From: Leptasterias polaris
Lineage: Eukaryota > Echinodermata > Asteroidea > Forcipulatida > Asteriidae
Length of the DNA stretch: 64,000 bases
Reading direction: 5' to 3'
NCBI GenBank assembly: GCA_037783415.1
Contig: JAZGTN010000085.1
Location: 4,273,501 to 4,337,500 of the forward strand
Each line of letters opens with the position of its first letter. The first letter of the stretch is position 1. Made by a program: the position numbers and the translations under genes. Below, piece by piece: positions 46,968 to 58,803 of this stretch. The notes under the pieces were generated by a model. The model saw nothing but the letters and a program-made list of their open reading frames with translations. It was not told where the DNA came from and ran no database searches.

Positions 46968-47171
46968 GTACATATAACTTTAACAATGTGTCTTATATTG
47001 GTATTGATTTCACGGATCAAAGTATTGTATCTAGTGTTTTTCTATCCTTTACTTTTGAAAGACTTGTCGATCTTGCTCGAAATTTGTATTTATCATTATT
47101 TAACTAACATGTAAAGCAGACAAATTTGTTTTTACATCAATTCGTGATTTGCCTAGATTACTTTTCCAAAG

Positions 47172-50100
47172 GGCCATCTGTCATGGTGGCGTCCACGAGC
47201 AGAAGCAAGAGTGGCCATCGAGTGGATCGTTTTAGAGATTTATGTGAGAAGACCGCACCTGTTACGCTTTATTTAACCAGAGGGACATTTGCAGAAGGAT
47301 CGACGGAGATGCAGAAGAGGGTAGTTCGATGCCAATCCAAAAACTATTCGTATGATAAGACCAGTAAGTAATCAAATCCAGTCTAGTAATATTATGTACA
47401 TGTGAGTTCATGTTAAATGTATCATATGATGTTAACAATAGTTCTTGTCTAATTTTGTTTTTACCCTACACGATGTGTGTTAAGCACTGTAAACTCAGTA
47501 CTTTCCTGAGTTCTGTTGTAAAAAATCCACAGGCAAATCATTCAGGTGGGATTCGAACCCAGTTGTTGTACATGTACACAGTACACACTACGAACGAACC
47601 CGTGGCATCGAATGCCTTGATCTGACCATAGTGCTATGATCTGACGATGGTCTGTCCATAGAGCAATGGTCTGACACTGTGTTTTGTTGAACTGTGTATA
47701 TATTATACACAACTAAACTGTTCTGTGTTATTGTGGAGATATGGTTTAAATTATTTCACTTTCATTTATTGAATAGGGTGTGGTGTGCTTTAACCCTAAC
47801 TCCCAAAGCGTTTTTACTAGAATCCATCCCTAACCCAACACATTCCAACAGCTTATACTACCATGAGATGGGAACTGTACCCAATCTTAGGGGGACGATA
47901 CACAACCTAACAAACTCCAACAGGCCTTTTTTGTTTGATTTTGTTGGAGTGTGTACACTTGGCATGTGCAAAATTTGATCAGTGAAATCACACAGTACCC
48001 AACATAACATAATCCAACAACTATCTCATTAGACCATGGAGGAAAGAGCAATGCCAGACATGTACATTTCACACATCCACCATACCCACTCAATCAAATT
48101 CCAACACCATTACTTGTCAGCAAGGATACACAATCCCACAGAATCAAACACCCAATCCTAACTTCACTGTACTTAACCTAACAAAATTAAACACTTTGCC
48201 CTGTTTGAATTTGTAGGGTTAGGGATTGTTAGGGTTAATTGTTATGTTAAATTCGAAAAACTTTGAACACAACACTGTCAACAGGCTTGCCACTATTCTA
48301 TGGCATCTCTCTTGTCACATAGCTTCCATAACCTTACAGTCCCACACACAAACTATAGCATTATCAATGGACAATGACCTCTTTAAACTCTAAGATCTGT
48401 CTTCTGTCTTGAGCCTAAAGTTACGGTCATGGCAAGGAGGGGGGGGGGATGTCGGTGATGAGGGGTTGCATTAAGATGATTTAAAATAAAATCTTCTGGA
48501 GAACATTGCTTTTCATTATATTCTCCATTTGTAGCAGTGTGAACCACTATTGTAACTTTTTTTTATTATTGCAAATTACTATTAAATTGTTTTTGTTCCT
48601 TAATTCAGTTACTTAATCATTTTTATTGTTCTCAATTCCTGTGTAAATCGTTCCGGTTTTTTGTATAGTGCTATACACATGCGGCCCAAGATGGTCAGTA
48701 ATTGGCTATTCTTTTTTATTTTAAGGAGATGAACTGTACTTCACTGGCAACAAGGCGGACATCAAGAAGAAGGTAGTTCTGCAAGAGGATGAAGCACTAG
48801 GCCTTGTGGAACACTACCACTCCTCAGAAACAGGAGAGCATAGTGGCATAAAAGCAACACTGTGCAAAATTGCTATGCATTATACATGGAATGGAATGAA
48901 GCAGGATGTTGCAGAGTTTGTAAGTGGATAACACTTTATGAATTGATGATAGTGTTGTTTAAGTGTTGGCACCTTTACAATCACTGATAACTTTCTTTTT
49001 GTAGTGTACTCTGAAAAAGTCCAAATGACTACTCAAAGTTGTGACATTCACAATCACTGATGTCTTTCTTTTGTTGTGCACTCTGAAAGAGTCCAAATGC
49101 TTACTCAAAGTTGCGACATTCACAATCACTGATGTCTTTCTTTTGTTGTGTAACCTGAAAGAGTCCAAAACTCCAAGTTGCGACATTGATTTCATATGTG
49201 TGTGGGTGAGTAGGTAACCACATTCAAACTGGGGACCTATAACAAAAGAGGACAATAGGTCCACAGTTGCTATCACAAAGGAAAGCATTGTGGTCCACGG
49301 TTGCTATCACAAAGAGTTGAACAAAGGAGGGTCCACAATAAGCCATTTGCGAGTTACATTTGAATAATGTCTGGTACAATGACTTGTTTAGTCACAAGTT
49401 ACCGCTTAAATTTGAATTCCTCAGACTATCGAGACAGTTGCTATGTCACATGATTAGGGGCAAGCTTTTGCTTAGTTACGTAAGAGACGGTGAACACCCA
49501 TACACAATTCTGAATGGATGTGTATGGCACAATGGTACCAGGGTTTGCTCATCTGGAGGTTGCTATACAAAAGCTTGCCCCGAACCATGTGACATAGCAA
49601 CTGTCTCGATAGTCTGAGGAATTCAAATTTAAGCGGTAACTTGTGACTAAACTAGTCATTGTACCAGACATTATTCAAATTTAACTCGCAAATGGCTTAT
49701 TGAAGGCTGTTACACACTTGTGTGTGTGTGTGGTTGACTGTTTTTTACCTCCCTTGTTCTTTGTCATATTTTGTTTGTTACAGGTTGTTTTACAGTGTAC
49801 ATTTCCTTTTATATTAAAACCCTGTTTCCTCCTCTAGAGTAATTCTGACTAAGCTATCCCCTTCCCTTCATAACCCCCCACCTTTGTCTTCATAATCCCT
49901 GCTTCTTACCCCCTGCCTTCTCTGAATGCTTTCTGCTTTTCTCCCTCCACTCTCTCTATTCATGTATTTCCACTTGACTACTCTTGCAACTCTTGTCTGC
50001 TTGTATGTGTGTTGTGTTGTCATTTAGCCTTCGAGAAAGACTATGCTAGGGTCGAAACGTCAGGCCACTAACTTATTTTTTGTTTTTTAAAGTGTTACAT

Positions 50101-52244
50101 TTCCACAATCGTTTTCAAACATTCTATCTTTTGCAAACACAGTTTCCTTTGTAGAGATTTTGGTGAAAAAGGGTTTCCTCATTCGGCCCCTGATCATTTT
50201 TCATATGTTGTCTCAACCGATATCAAGTGCAAGTTTAATTCTGATTTGGCATGACAAGCCCCAAGGTGTTACGTATTTTGGAACGGTTCATTGTGATTGA
50301 TAGATGCTTCGCCCTACATACATATACAACATTGTGTATGGTTTCTTGCTGAATATTTTGTCATCCTTTATTTTTAAACAGATCAAGTCCTGTGATCGAT
50401 GCCAGGGACGTGTCAAAATTAAAACCCAGGTTCCAGAGTTGATAGTAATCAAAACGACAGAGCCCCTACAGCTTGTGCGAATGGATTTAATTGGTACATA
50501 TAGCTTTAAAAATGTGTCTAATATTAGTATTGATTTCATGGATCAAAGTATTGTTTCTAGTGTTTTTCTCTCCTTTTCTTTTGAATGGCTTGTCGAAATT
50601 TGTATTTATCATTGTTTATATGGGATACGAGGCATAGCATGGTGAGGTATCAATGTATATTTGGTTTGCGGTAACACCATGTGTTTATCTACTGCGGAAG
50701 TAGAATAATAATAGCAAGACAAGTTCTCAAAGAACAAAATATACCTAGCAAGTAGATAAACACATGGTGGTATCGCAAACCAAATATATAATTTGTATAT
50801 TATTTAATAAACATGTAAAGCAGACAAATTTGTTTTTACACCAATTCTTTTTTTGCCTATTACTTTTGCAAAGGGCCTTTGCCAAGCACACAAGATGGCT
50901 TCATTTACATCCTCACCTTCACCGATTACTACACCAAATTTGTTGAACTCTTACCACTGAAGACCAAAGAGGCCAGTGTTATATCAACCTGCATCCAAAC
51001 ATTTGTTTGGCGATGGGGGGCCCCAAAGAGATTTCTTTTAGATCAGGGGCGAGAACTTGTTGCAAAGGTTAGTTTACCCAGTCTGTTGAAGCTGCTATAA
51101 TTTGATAATTACCAACAGTAAACATGGTCACAGTTAATTTGTATAAGACTGCTTGGTAGTACTAGTAGCGAGACATCGAATTGTTGACTCCAGTGCTGGA
51201 AACCAAGATAGTTTTTATTTTTAAATGTAATTTAACATCATCTGGTTTTTTCAGATGCATTGTGGTCTCTTACTTCCTCATGCTCTGAGTTGAAACTCAT
51301 GTATGTTTTACTAAAACATAAATGTCCTTGATTGAGTGTTGTTTCTTGGAAATTCTTTTGAGAAAAGCGTTTTTCTTTTTGTTTGATTATGTTATAAGCA
51401 GGTCGGTGTTAAAATACGAGCACATTATTTTATATGAATCAATTCTGTACCACAGGTAAATGCTGATCTGTGCAAGAAACTTGGTATCTATCGTTCAGTA
51501 ACAAGCGCATATCATCCTCAGACGAACGGACTTGATGAACGTAGTAGCCAAAGTTTACGCACTCGTCTAAGTAAACTTGTAAACGATCATCAGACCGATT
51601 GGAATGAGTACTTAGATGGGGTTGCCTACTCCATCCGAACGCAGAAGCAGTCCTCAACCAAGCACACCCCCTTTTTCCTAATGTTTGGACGTCACCCTAG
51701 AACACTCCTTGATGTAAGTTTTTGTTGCTCTTGTTGATTCTTTAAATTAAATGTCTTCATCTCTTAAGATCATTTGGTGCTCAGACTTTCAATTTGTTTT
51801 GAAAGAAAAGTAGTTCAGGTACTAAGACTATGATATTATTTCTTGTGGTTTAATTTCAATGTTGACATGTCCGTTTAATACTGAGATATGCTTAATACCG
51901 ACATCTTGCAATCTTTTTGCAGATGGAAGATTCAGATGATGAGTTGACTCTCCAATTAAAGGACGCAATTGACCATAGAGATTCTGACGAAGCTGTATCC
52001 AAGAGAGAAGAAGTGATGGCTGCTTCAACCTCCCAGGTAAAGCAATTATACAAGATTTGCCCCCCCCCCTAAACACAATGAACTTTAAATGTAATTGCAC
52101 TCTTTAAGCCCCATTGGTTGTTTACGTGATTTGAGTTCAAAAATTGTTATGCCTTTATCTCTTAAGTTTATACTTTTTTTGATATTACAGAAATTACATT
52201 TCCATGAGTACCAGGGCAACAGACACTCGTGGAACCCCCACTAG
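47172..52244 (+). CDS. GIN1-like integrase-domain protein (copy B, complete core)
   Basis: Exons 47172-47363 (ATG 47183), 48726-48919, 50382-50493, 50874-51067, 51456-51713, 51923-52036 and 52191-52244 join in frame to TAG. Domains: N-terminal MVASTSRSKS segment; H2C2 zinc finger HYHSSETGEHSG with CDRCQ; catalytic core with Asp in RMDLIG, ILTFTDYYTKFVELLP, Asp in LLDQGRE, and SAYHPQTNGLDERSSQ with Glu, so the DDE triad is intact; then an acidic tail MEDSDDEL. Many introns and no flanking long repeats argue for a domesticated host gene or a Ginger-like DNA transposon, not a Gypsy provirus. The SH3-like C-terminus of retroelement integrases is absent. The first exon can also be spliced to copy A, because 47172 has the exon 4 acceptor and an open frame into the ATG. 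Confidence 0.85.
47789..48239. mobile_element. short element with CCCTAAC ends and CCAACA motif array, intron 1B
   Basis: Left TTAACCCTAACTCCC and right GGGTTAGGGATTGTTAGGGT form terminal inverted repeats. The interior repeats (A)(A/T)TCCAACA in many places. It is absent from the matching intron of copy A, so it is a post-duplication insertion. Confidence 0.6.
49336..49702. mobile_element. 367-bp foldback inserted in GTCCAC array, intron 2B
   Basis: Arms of about 130-140 bp run from CAATAAGCCATTTGCGAGTT to GGCTTATTG and include CTATCGAGACAGTTGCTATG. It interrupts GGAGGGTCCAC where copy A continues GATTGCCGG, so it entered after the duplication. Confidence 0.85.
49850..50078 (+). repeat. pyrimidine-rich dispersed repeat ending CGAAACGTCAGGCC
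   Basis: CTGCCTTCTCTGAATGCTTT, CATGTATTTCCACTTGACTA, then TTCGAGAAAGACTATGCTAG and GTCGAAACGTCAGGCC. It matches the complement of 44860-45000. Likely the 3' end of a retroelement. Confidence 0.6.
50657..50788. repeat. hairpin in intron 3B
   Basis: ATATTTGGTTTGCGGTA..CCATGTGTTTATCTACT pairs with AGTAGATAAACACATGG..TATCGCAAACCAAATAT across about 55 bases. Absent from intron 3A. Confidence 0.85.
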
Positions 52245-52992
52245 ATTGACAGAAGCTCTACTCAAACTTTTGCCAGCATGATACCTACGGCTGTGAAGTG
52301 TTTTTCTGATGGTAAACAACTTGTTCAGGTCTTGTTTTATTTAAATGGACACACCGGTTTACTGTTTATGTAATTTAGCGAGGTAGAATCATGGAGAATT
52401 ATTTTTAGATGATGATTACTTATTTATTTTGTTATACAAAAAGTGTAATTTAATGAGCGAGAAATGATCGAGAGAAAGCTGCTAAAGGTCAGAGTATAAC
52501 GCTTTACCAGCTGTTGCAAGTGTCAAATTTACGAAATATTGCCGCGCAATGTTGCAAGTAGACTGGTTCTCTGTTTATGTAAATGTTATTACTATGGCGA
52601 GGCATGATGATCAAGTATACGTATCCATCGGGCTCAAAGACGTCTTTGTACAAACAGCCGATAAATACACGTGTTAGTCCAATCTGCGATCCTTCCAAAT
52701 CTGAAGTTGCCCCCCCCCCCAAAAAAAATGTATATATATGTTTAAAAGAAAAGTGTTTTTTATGACTTGAACAGTTAGTTCAATAGGACAAGTGCATATC
52801 CCAAGTCCCCGGTGGAATCCAAGTTTTTTTTTCAAGAAAAACAATCTTTCTTTTTACATGTTATGAAATTTTACTCAAGGGCATTGATACCTTATATTGA
52901 AAAAAGAAAACTTATTAACTTGGAAACTTAGGAACACACAAACAAAAAACACACACAAAGAAACAAACAAAAGATTTTGTAGAACAACACAA

Positions 52993-53176
52993 GTCCCCAA
53001 GACGTATCTTGAGGGAACGAAAGCGTATCTTGATGGAACGAAAGTGTATCTTGAGGGAATGAAAGCGTATCTTGAGAGAACAAAAGGGTATCTTGAGGGA
53101 ATGAAAGCATATTTTGAGCGAACGAAATCGTATCTTGAGGGAACGAAAGCGTATCTTGAAGGAATGAAATGTTTTT
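52993..53176 (+). repeat. 21-bp minisatellite
   Basis: About nine units of CGTATCTTGAGGGAACGAAAG with point changes. The open frame through it (repeating YLEGTKA) comes from the 21-bp period, a multiple of three, and is not evidence of a gene. Confidence 0.9.
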
Positions 53177-53179
53177 GAG

Positions 53180-54080
53180 GAAATGAAATAGTTTGTCAGA
53201 ACGTGAAACATAAATAAAAAGCTTGCTTGGAGAACTTGCTAAAAGACTAAAAAACTGACATCACAAACATTATCTTCACTTTACATGGATGTTTATGTTT
53301 ATTTACAGTTTGCAGAGCAGCTAGCTTCAAGGGCATCCCTCCATGTGTACTGCGCCAGTGCCACGTACAATTCCGAGTGTATGTTTTTTGTGTTTTAGCC
53401 ATCCATGGGCCTTAACCAAACCTCGTCTAGGGTTCCGTCTCAGGCTTGGGCTCCGTTATTGTTGGTGCAGCCCTGCAGCGCGTATTTGCACGCAGTGGTT
53501 CGAGCACCAGACGAAGCTTGGAGTCAGAACCCAAGCCGATGTTTGAGAAAGGCCCCATGTTTTTAATTGTTGCCATTATATGCTTTTCTTTTGTTTACCA
53601 TTCATCAGAACGTCCATTGATTTCCAGTGGGTTGTACATTTGTTTGTCTTCGGATTACGGGTCTCTTTGATGATGTTTGAAACCCAAATACATAAAAAAG
53701 AAGAAAACTGTCTGATTTAAAACCCAACTTCCAGAGTTGTTCTTTTCTTATTTATTGTTATTTTCTTATTTATTGTTATTTTGCCACTTAAGACTATAAT
53801 TATAGTGTGCACAATGTTCCCTGACACCCTGTCAGTGAACTGAAAATTCGCTGTACACTAATTTAGCGATCTATGCACATGCGCATTGGACCATTCTCCA
53901 ATGCCTAATAAACCTGGTCACTTCTTTCTGTTTACGAAAGATTCGACTAAATCAATGTGTAAATAGAGTAAATACATTGTAAGTAATTATTGTTAAACTT
54001 ATGGAATATGCATCACATGAATACACGGTGTCATGTATTTTCTTCGACCACATTGCATACTTTAATACATAAACGAGATT
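53180..54080. other. gene-free stretch
   Basis: No supported exon. Sequence near 53309-53390 has an acceptor-like start and a short open stretch, but no recognisable domain. A direct repeat of TTTCTTATTTATTGTTATTT lies at 53746-53780. Confidence 0.4.
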
Positions 54081-54084
54081 TTAC

Positions 54085-54151
54085 CTTGTGCAAAAGCAAC
54101 GTTTGCAGTCAGTAGGAGAACTCCGACAATTAGCAGATTGGACACATCCAT
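54085..54151 (-). CDS. signal-peptide exon, probable first coding exon of the HYR receptor
   Basis: ATG at 54151 reads MDVSNLLIVGVLLLTANVAF then AQ and a phase-1 G before a GTAAAA donor. It is a textbook signal peptide with cleavage expected near AFAQ. The phase-1 donor fits the phase-1 acceptor of the first HYR exon at 37288, with Asp at the join. No better signal exon is seen in the 17 kb between. If correct, the GIN1-like gene lies within this intron on the other strand. The link is inference from phase and order. Confidence 0.55.
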
Positions 54152-55366
54152 CGCTGAGTTTTGATCGTTGGTTCTCATGTATAAACAGAAAGACGCGCCA
54201 ACAGAAAGTTCACGTCTGCTCCACCAAGTGTCTGGCAGATCGGTTTGAGCAGTGGCCCCGTGTATATGTATCCCTGCTTCTTTATGGGGAAGGTATTGCA
54301 AAACCTTTCACAACACACTGGGCAGGGCGCTGCGTCGTGTGACTCAATTCGCAAAAGGGCAATAATGCGAAATTTACTTAAATAATGAAAAACCATCCAA
54401 CCCTACAAAACCCTTTCATATTATTTTCTCTTCTGTAACACTATTTCAAACTGTTGTTTTCATCGCCCACATGAATGTGTACTTTGTGTACATGTACTTT
54501 GTGTGTATAGTTGAGCTGGCAATATGCAAATTAGGTAACTTCTGGGTTGAAACTCTTGTCCCATTTTTGATATGTCAACAATATACCGAATAAACCAGAA
54601 TCAACAATGAAAAAAAACCACTTTGCAATATTATTTGCGTGACTGATAACTTTATATCCGTTTCTCTATAAGCATTGATATTTAAATCAGTATACCGCGA
54701 CCTTCATGGAAAAACACATTCAGATGAAAAATAAAAATTCCCCTGTTCTTAAAATAAACGTGTTGTTCCTTGCAGTCGTTGCCTTGACCTTCTCTAATGT
54801 ATTGGGTATCGCTGTGATTTCCAAGAGCATCGGGGGTTGAACAGTCCAAGTGTTTTGAATCATAATTGAGGTGATGAAAGACCTGTTCACTTGGTTACAG
54901 ATTGATAACCTGAACGGTGTTTCTTCAAAGAAGAACATAGTCTTGACCCAAGACGTATACGTAATCGATAGTGGATGTGTACCGAGGGATAAACCAAACT
55001 ATACTGATAGTAGGCCTATTAATCTCACAGTCTTCCAGAGGGTGTAGATATTGTATTTCACCATTCCAGGGGCGGATCCACGAATATTTATGCCAGCAAA
55101 AGACTTTTTATGGGGGAGTTCAATTCTCCGAAGACTATTGAGCTCCCCCGTTCAATCTTTTATTGGCAAATATCGTGGGGAAAATCCCGAGACCAGTCGA
55201 CCAACACAACGTAGCGGCGTGCAACGACCTTGTCCTGCGGCCACTCAAACTTGAAACTATGTTTCTCAATCATTATTCTCTTAAAAGTCAAGAAAAATGG
55301 GATTTAAACTTAATTCATGTGCAGAGTAATTTTAAAAAACCCCACTTAATCAGCCAGTTGCTGAGG

Positions 55367-55680
55367 TTAAAGGCCCTGTACACGATTGGTAAGATCGAAA
55401 AACACAAATGTTCACAGATTCACACAAACTTAAAGTAAGTAATGATTTAAAGTAAGTAATGGTAGAAAGGGTTCCTTAAAATATTTCTGCCTGAAATGCT
55501 ATCGTTTCTGAGAAATGAGTAAAACAATGGTTTTTATCGCGCGCGATAATAAACTCCATGTTTGAAAAACAGAAAACACATGAGGTCTTTTTTCACTATT
55601 TTCTCGTGATCTCGATGACCAATTGAGCTCAAATTTTCACAGGTTTGTTATTTCATGTATGTGGTTGATTACACAAAACA
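55367..55680 (+). mobile_element. MITE related to 26248-26599, right end missing
   Basis: It starts GTTAAAGGCCCTGTACACGA, then CTGAAATGCTATCGTTTCTG and GTTTGAAAAACAGAAAACAC. The matching right terminus is not seen. Colinear with the complete copy in the receptor intron. Confidence 0.72.
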
Positions 55681-56097
55681 TGAACACTGTCTGTGATTAT
55701 TTTGTCAGCTCTGCCAATCCTGTTAATACCTTTAAGTGCAAGAAACAAAATAAACTTCTGTCTGTGGTCGATGGTCGTGAGTGTCAAAGTTGTGAAGGTT
55801 TGCCAGCAGCCATGCCATTGCTGAATTGAATCTGACTAGTAATACTAGTAATACTAAGAAAAGCACAGCACAGAAAGAACTTCAAGAAGCTCCCTTAATT
55901 ATGACTCTTCCTCTGTGCTGTACACATAGTACAATAGGTAAGTGAAAGGCCACCAAAGGGTAGACCCTGTTTGCAACGCTTTGAAAATAGCTACTGAAGG
56001 AAATTTCTCTCGAGGAAGATGCTTCCACATTTTAATAATGGGCACAGCAAAAGAAAAGGCATAGATAAAGACCCGTTAGCTTCTTCATTTCTTAAAA

Positions 56098-56192
56098 ACC
56101 GTTAATCCACAAGAGGGCGCTGTTTTAGGCAATAATGTATTGGCTACGATCACAGACTTGGAACGCAAGTCTACCGGCCCGCTGGCGGATTA
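56098..56192 (-). repeat. inverted fragment of the AGACTTGG..CCAAGTCT MITE family
   Basis: Read on the minus strand it runs AGACTTGCGTTCCAAGTCTG, GTAGCCAATACATTATTGCC and AGCGCCCTCTTGTGGATTAA. It matches the first 95 bp of 42629-43010. Confidence 0.7.
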
Positions 56193-56589
56193 ACTATTTC
56201 GCCCGGTCGGATTAGTAATCGGGCGGAATAGTTTCTAAATAGCCAAAATACACTTAACTAACCCACCCACCCCGCCCAACCCAACCCGGTACCCTGCCTC
56301 TACCCATTACGTTGGGGCCGGGATAGACCAACAAAAAAATTAATAGGAAGTTGAAATGTAGTCGACCCCGAACTTGTAAATGAGTTCGAGGTTTATTTAT
56401 ACATCTGGTTACGAGGTAGGTTTTGAGCACCGAGTTCGAACAAAATGGCGCGCTTCATGTCACTGTCACTGATGTGTTTTAGGTGATGACTCTTTTGTGA
56501 ACCTTTTTGCACAGGTAAGACTAAGAAATAATAAATAAATTATAATCTAAATTGATGGTGATATAAAGTGTTACTGTTTAGTGTTGGTC

Positions 56590-58285
56590 GGATACGGCAT
56601 TTTTGTCTTTCGTCTGACGTCTGATCGTTGGCGTTGCATGGAAAACCGGACACTTCGGCACCTTGTGACCTTGCAAACTCGACACACACAAACCGACTCG
56701 GCACCATGCAAACTCGGCACCATGCAAACTCGGCACCTTGCAAACTCGGCACCTTGCAAATTCGGCACCAAACAAACTTGGCAAACACTCGGCACCACGA
56801 AAGAATACAAACTCGGCACCAGCTGATTTTTTACTATTAGTAACAAACTCGACACCTGTTCTTTAAAACGCTGGAGGAGTGGAACTGGAAAGTGGAAGGG
56901 TTTTATTAAACTAAGCATGGTTAACAAAGTGGCTTAAAGTTACATACCAACCAAGTAGATAGAACTAGAAGAATAGAAGTACATTGTTTGTACATTTACA
57001 ATAAAAATGAGGGATGCTTTGATTATTTCTCTATATTTCGATTTACAATGTGCAAACATGGATCATATCTCGTGAAAAGAGGGCAGGGTAAATTCATTTG
57101 AAGGTATCATCATGGAGGGGGCAGCTACGAGCTAGTTGCGAGCGCTAACAAATAGAACATGACTAGATGCAAAACGGAGATTTGGTGATTTACATTTAAT
57201 TTAGTCAAAGGATCATCCCATGATAACTTCCTTTTGACACGCAATTAACTAAAAATTAATAGGAGGGAATGTGGACATTTAAAAAAAAAATCATTTATTT
57301 CTGGCCATGGAAAACTGTTTAAAAACGTGAAACAAATCCAACAAAATCAACTTTATTGATTTCTTGTTTACTTATTTATCAACTTGTTTATTTATTCTTT
57401 ATTTTATTTCTCCATTTAGTCAACTTTTAAATTAACAATTAATTCATTTTACTCATAAACATTGCGTGATTGTTTTTAATGGTGATTCAATTTGTTAAAC
57501 AGTCTAAAACAAACTCATTTATTTATTTATTTGTTTATTTATTTATCTATTTGTTTATTTATCATTGTTATTTATTTTAACTAATTTTCATTTGCAGTGA
57601 ATAAATAGTGATTAATTTTGTTAAAAACAAGACACAATTTGATTAAGAAATTAACTAATTAATAAATAAATATTGTTTAACTAATGAATAACTTTTAAAC
57701 AATAACGTGATTTTATGAAAAAATTTACTTTTAGTAAATTAAAAAATTTACCTAAAAAATAGGGAAAAAAATACATTTATTATTTAGACTGTTTAAAACC
57801 AAACATTGTTATTATTCAATGGAAAATGAACATTGGTCAAGTATACAAAAAGAGAAATCTAATAGCACAAATCGTGTCAATTTCATGTAACTAATTTAAT
57901 TATTACTCAAAAACCCAAAAGAACCTATTGTATATAAACGCCAAGTATGGTTTTAGTGGCCTGACATTTCGACACTTCCTCCAGACTGTTCCTCCAGATG
58001 TCCGAAAGGTATTCTATAATTATTGGATCGTATAAATTCCACCTGCATTGATGTTTCAGCTTTCAAGACCATGTACGCAGCTCGGTAAATCGGCTTTGTG
58101 TTTGTGCATGTGCCGAGTTTGTGGGTGCCGAGTTTGTCAGGTGCCGAGTTTGTTGGTGCCGAGTTTGTCAGGTGCCGAGTTTGTCAGGTGCCGAGTTCGT
58201 TGGTGCCGAAGTGACTGGTTACCGTTGCATGCCATGCATAGTCATCTGACCAGTGACATCGGTATTCCTCACAGAGTGACATGAT
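56590..58285. mobile_element. inverted motif-array element, motif CAAACTCGGCACC
   Basis: The left array (56650-56830) holds about eight CAAACTCGGCACC(A/T)TG units. The right array (58085-58215) holds about seven in reverse orientation (GGTGCCGAGTTTGT). Beyond the arrays both ends share GTTGCATG and CACTTCGGCACC in inverted order. The 1.2-kb core is AT-rich with TTTATTTA runs and no gene. Cysteine-rich open frames across the left array are repeat artefacts. Confidence 0.78.
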
Positions 58286-58446
58286 CATTACTCAATTCTC
58301 GGTCATAATCAAAATCTTTATATAGTAAAATTGTAATCGGATCGTGATGACTGAGTGGTGATACTAACATTAACAAAGTTGACACGTACATGTAGGCCTA
58401 TCAATCTTAACCAACTAGATGGCTTCATTGCTCCTGCCTGCCTGGG

Positions 58447-58534
58447 TTTGTAGCTAGCCCCAGTTTGTCACAAAGTTTGTGTGGCCAATAATTTAGACAT
58501 CTTTGGCCACACAAACAAGTGGGGCTAGTTTGTT
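58447..58534. repeat. hairpin
   Basis: TTTGTAGCTAGCCCCA..TTTGTGTGGCCAA pairs with TTTGGCCACACAAAC..TGGGGCTAGTTTGT. It lies next to two partial CTGACAAGGTCGGCACC motifs (58562-58605), so it is close kin to the neighbouring array element. Confidence 0.8.
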
Positions 58535-58803
58535 GCATGAAATGATTTGATGAACTAAAAACCTGACAAGGTCGGCACCAACAAACCTGACAAGGTCTCA
58601 TTCTATTTTTATATTCAATGTCAATGTGAAAGTGAGAGGTTCATAACTTCATACCGCTATCGTCGCCACAAACCTAATCTTTACTATTCTCCTGTACAAA
58701 ACCATGACTAACCTCATACTTTTCAATCATAATCTAAATTATTCATTGTTTTAAAAATGTGTGATTTGTGTGCTACTCCTGTAGTGTAAGCCGTAGGATA
58801 TTT

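Noticed and set aside
52897..53211. Open frame encoding repeated YLEGTKA
   Set aside because: Explained by a 21-bp minisatellite; reverse frames are equally open.
56540..56927. Cysteine-rich open frames that look like small secreted proteins
   Set aside because: They are translations of the CTCGGCACC array and have no start context or splice support.
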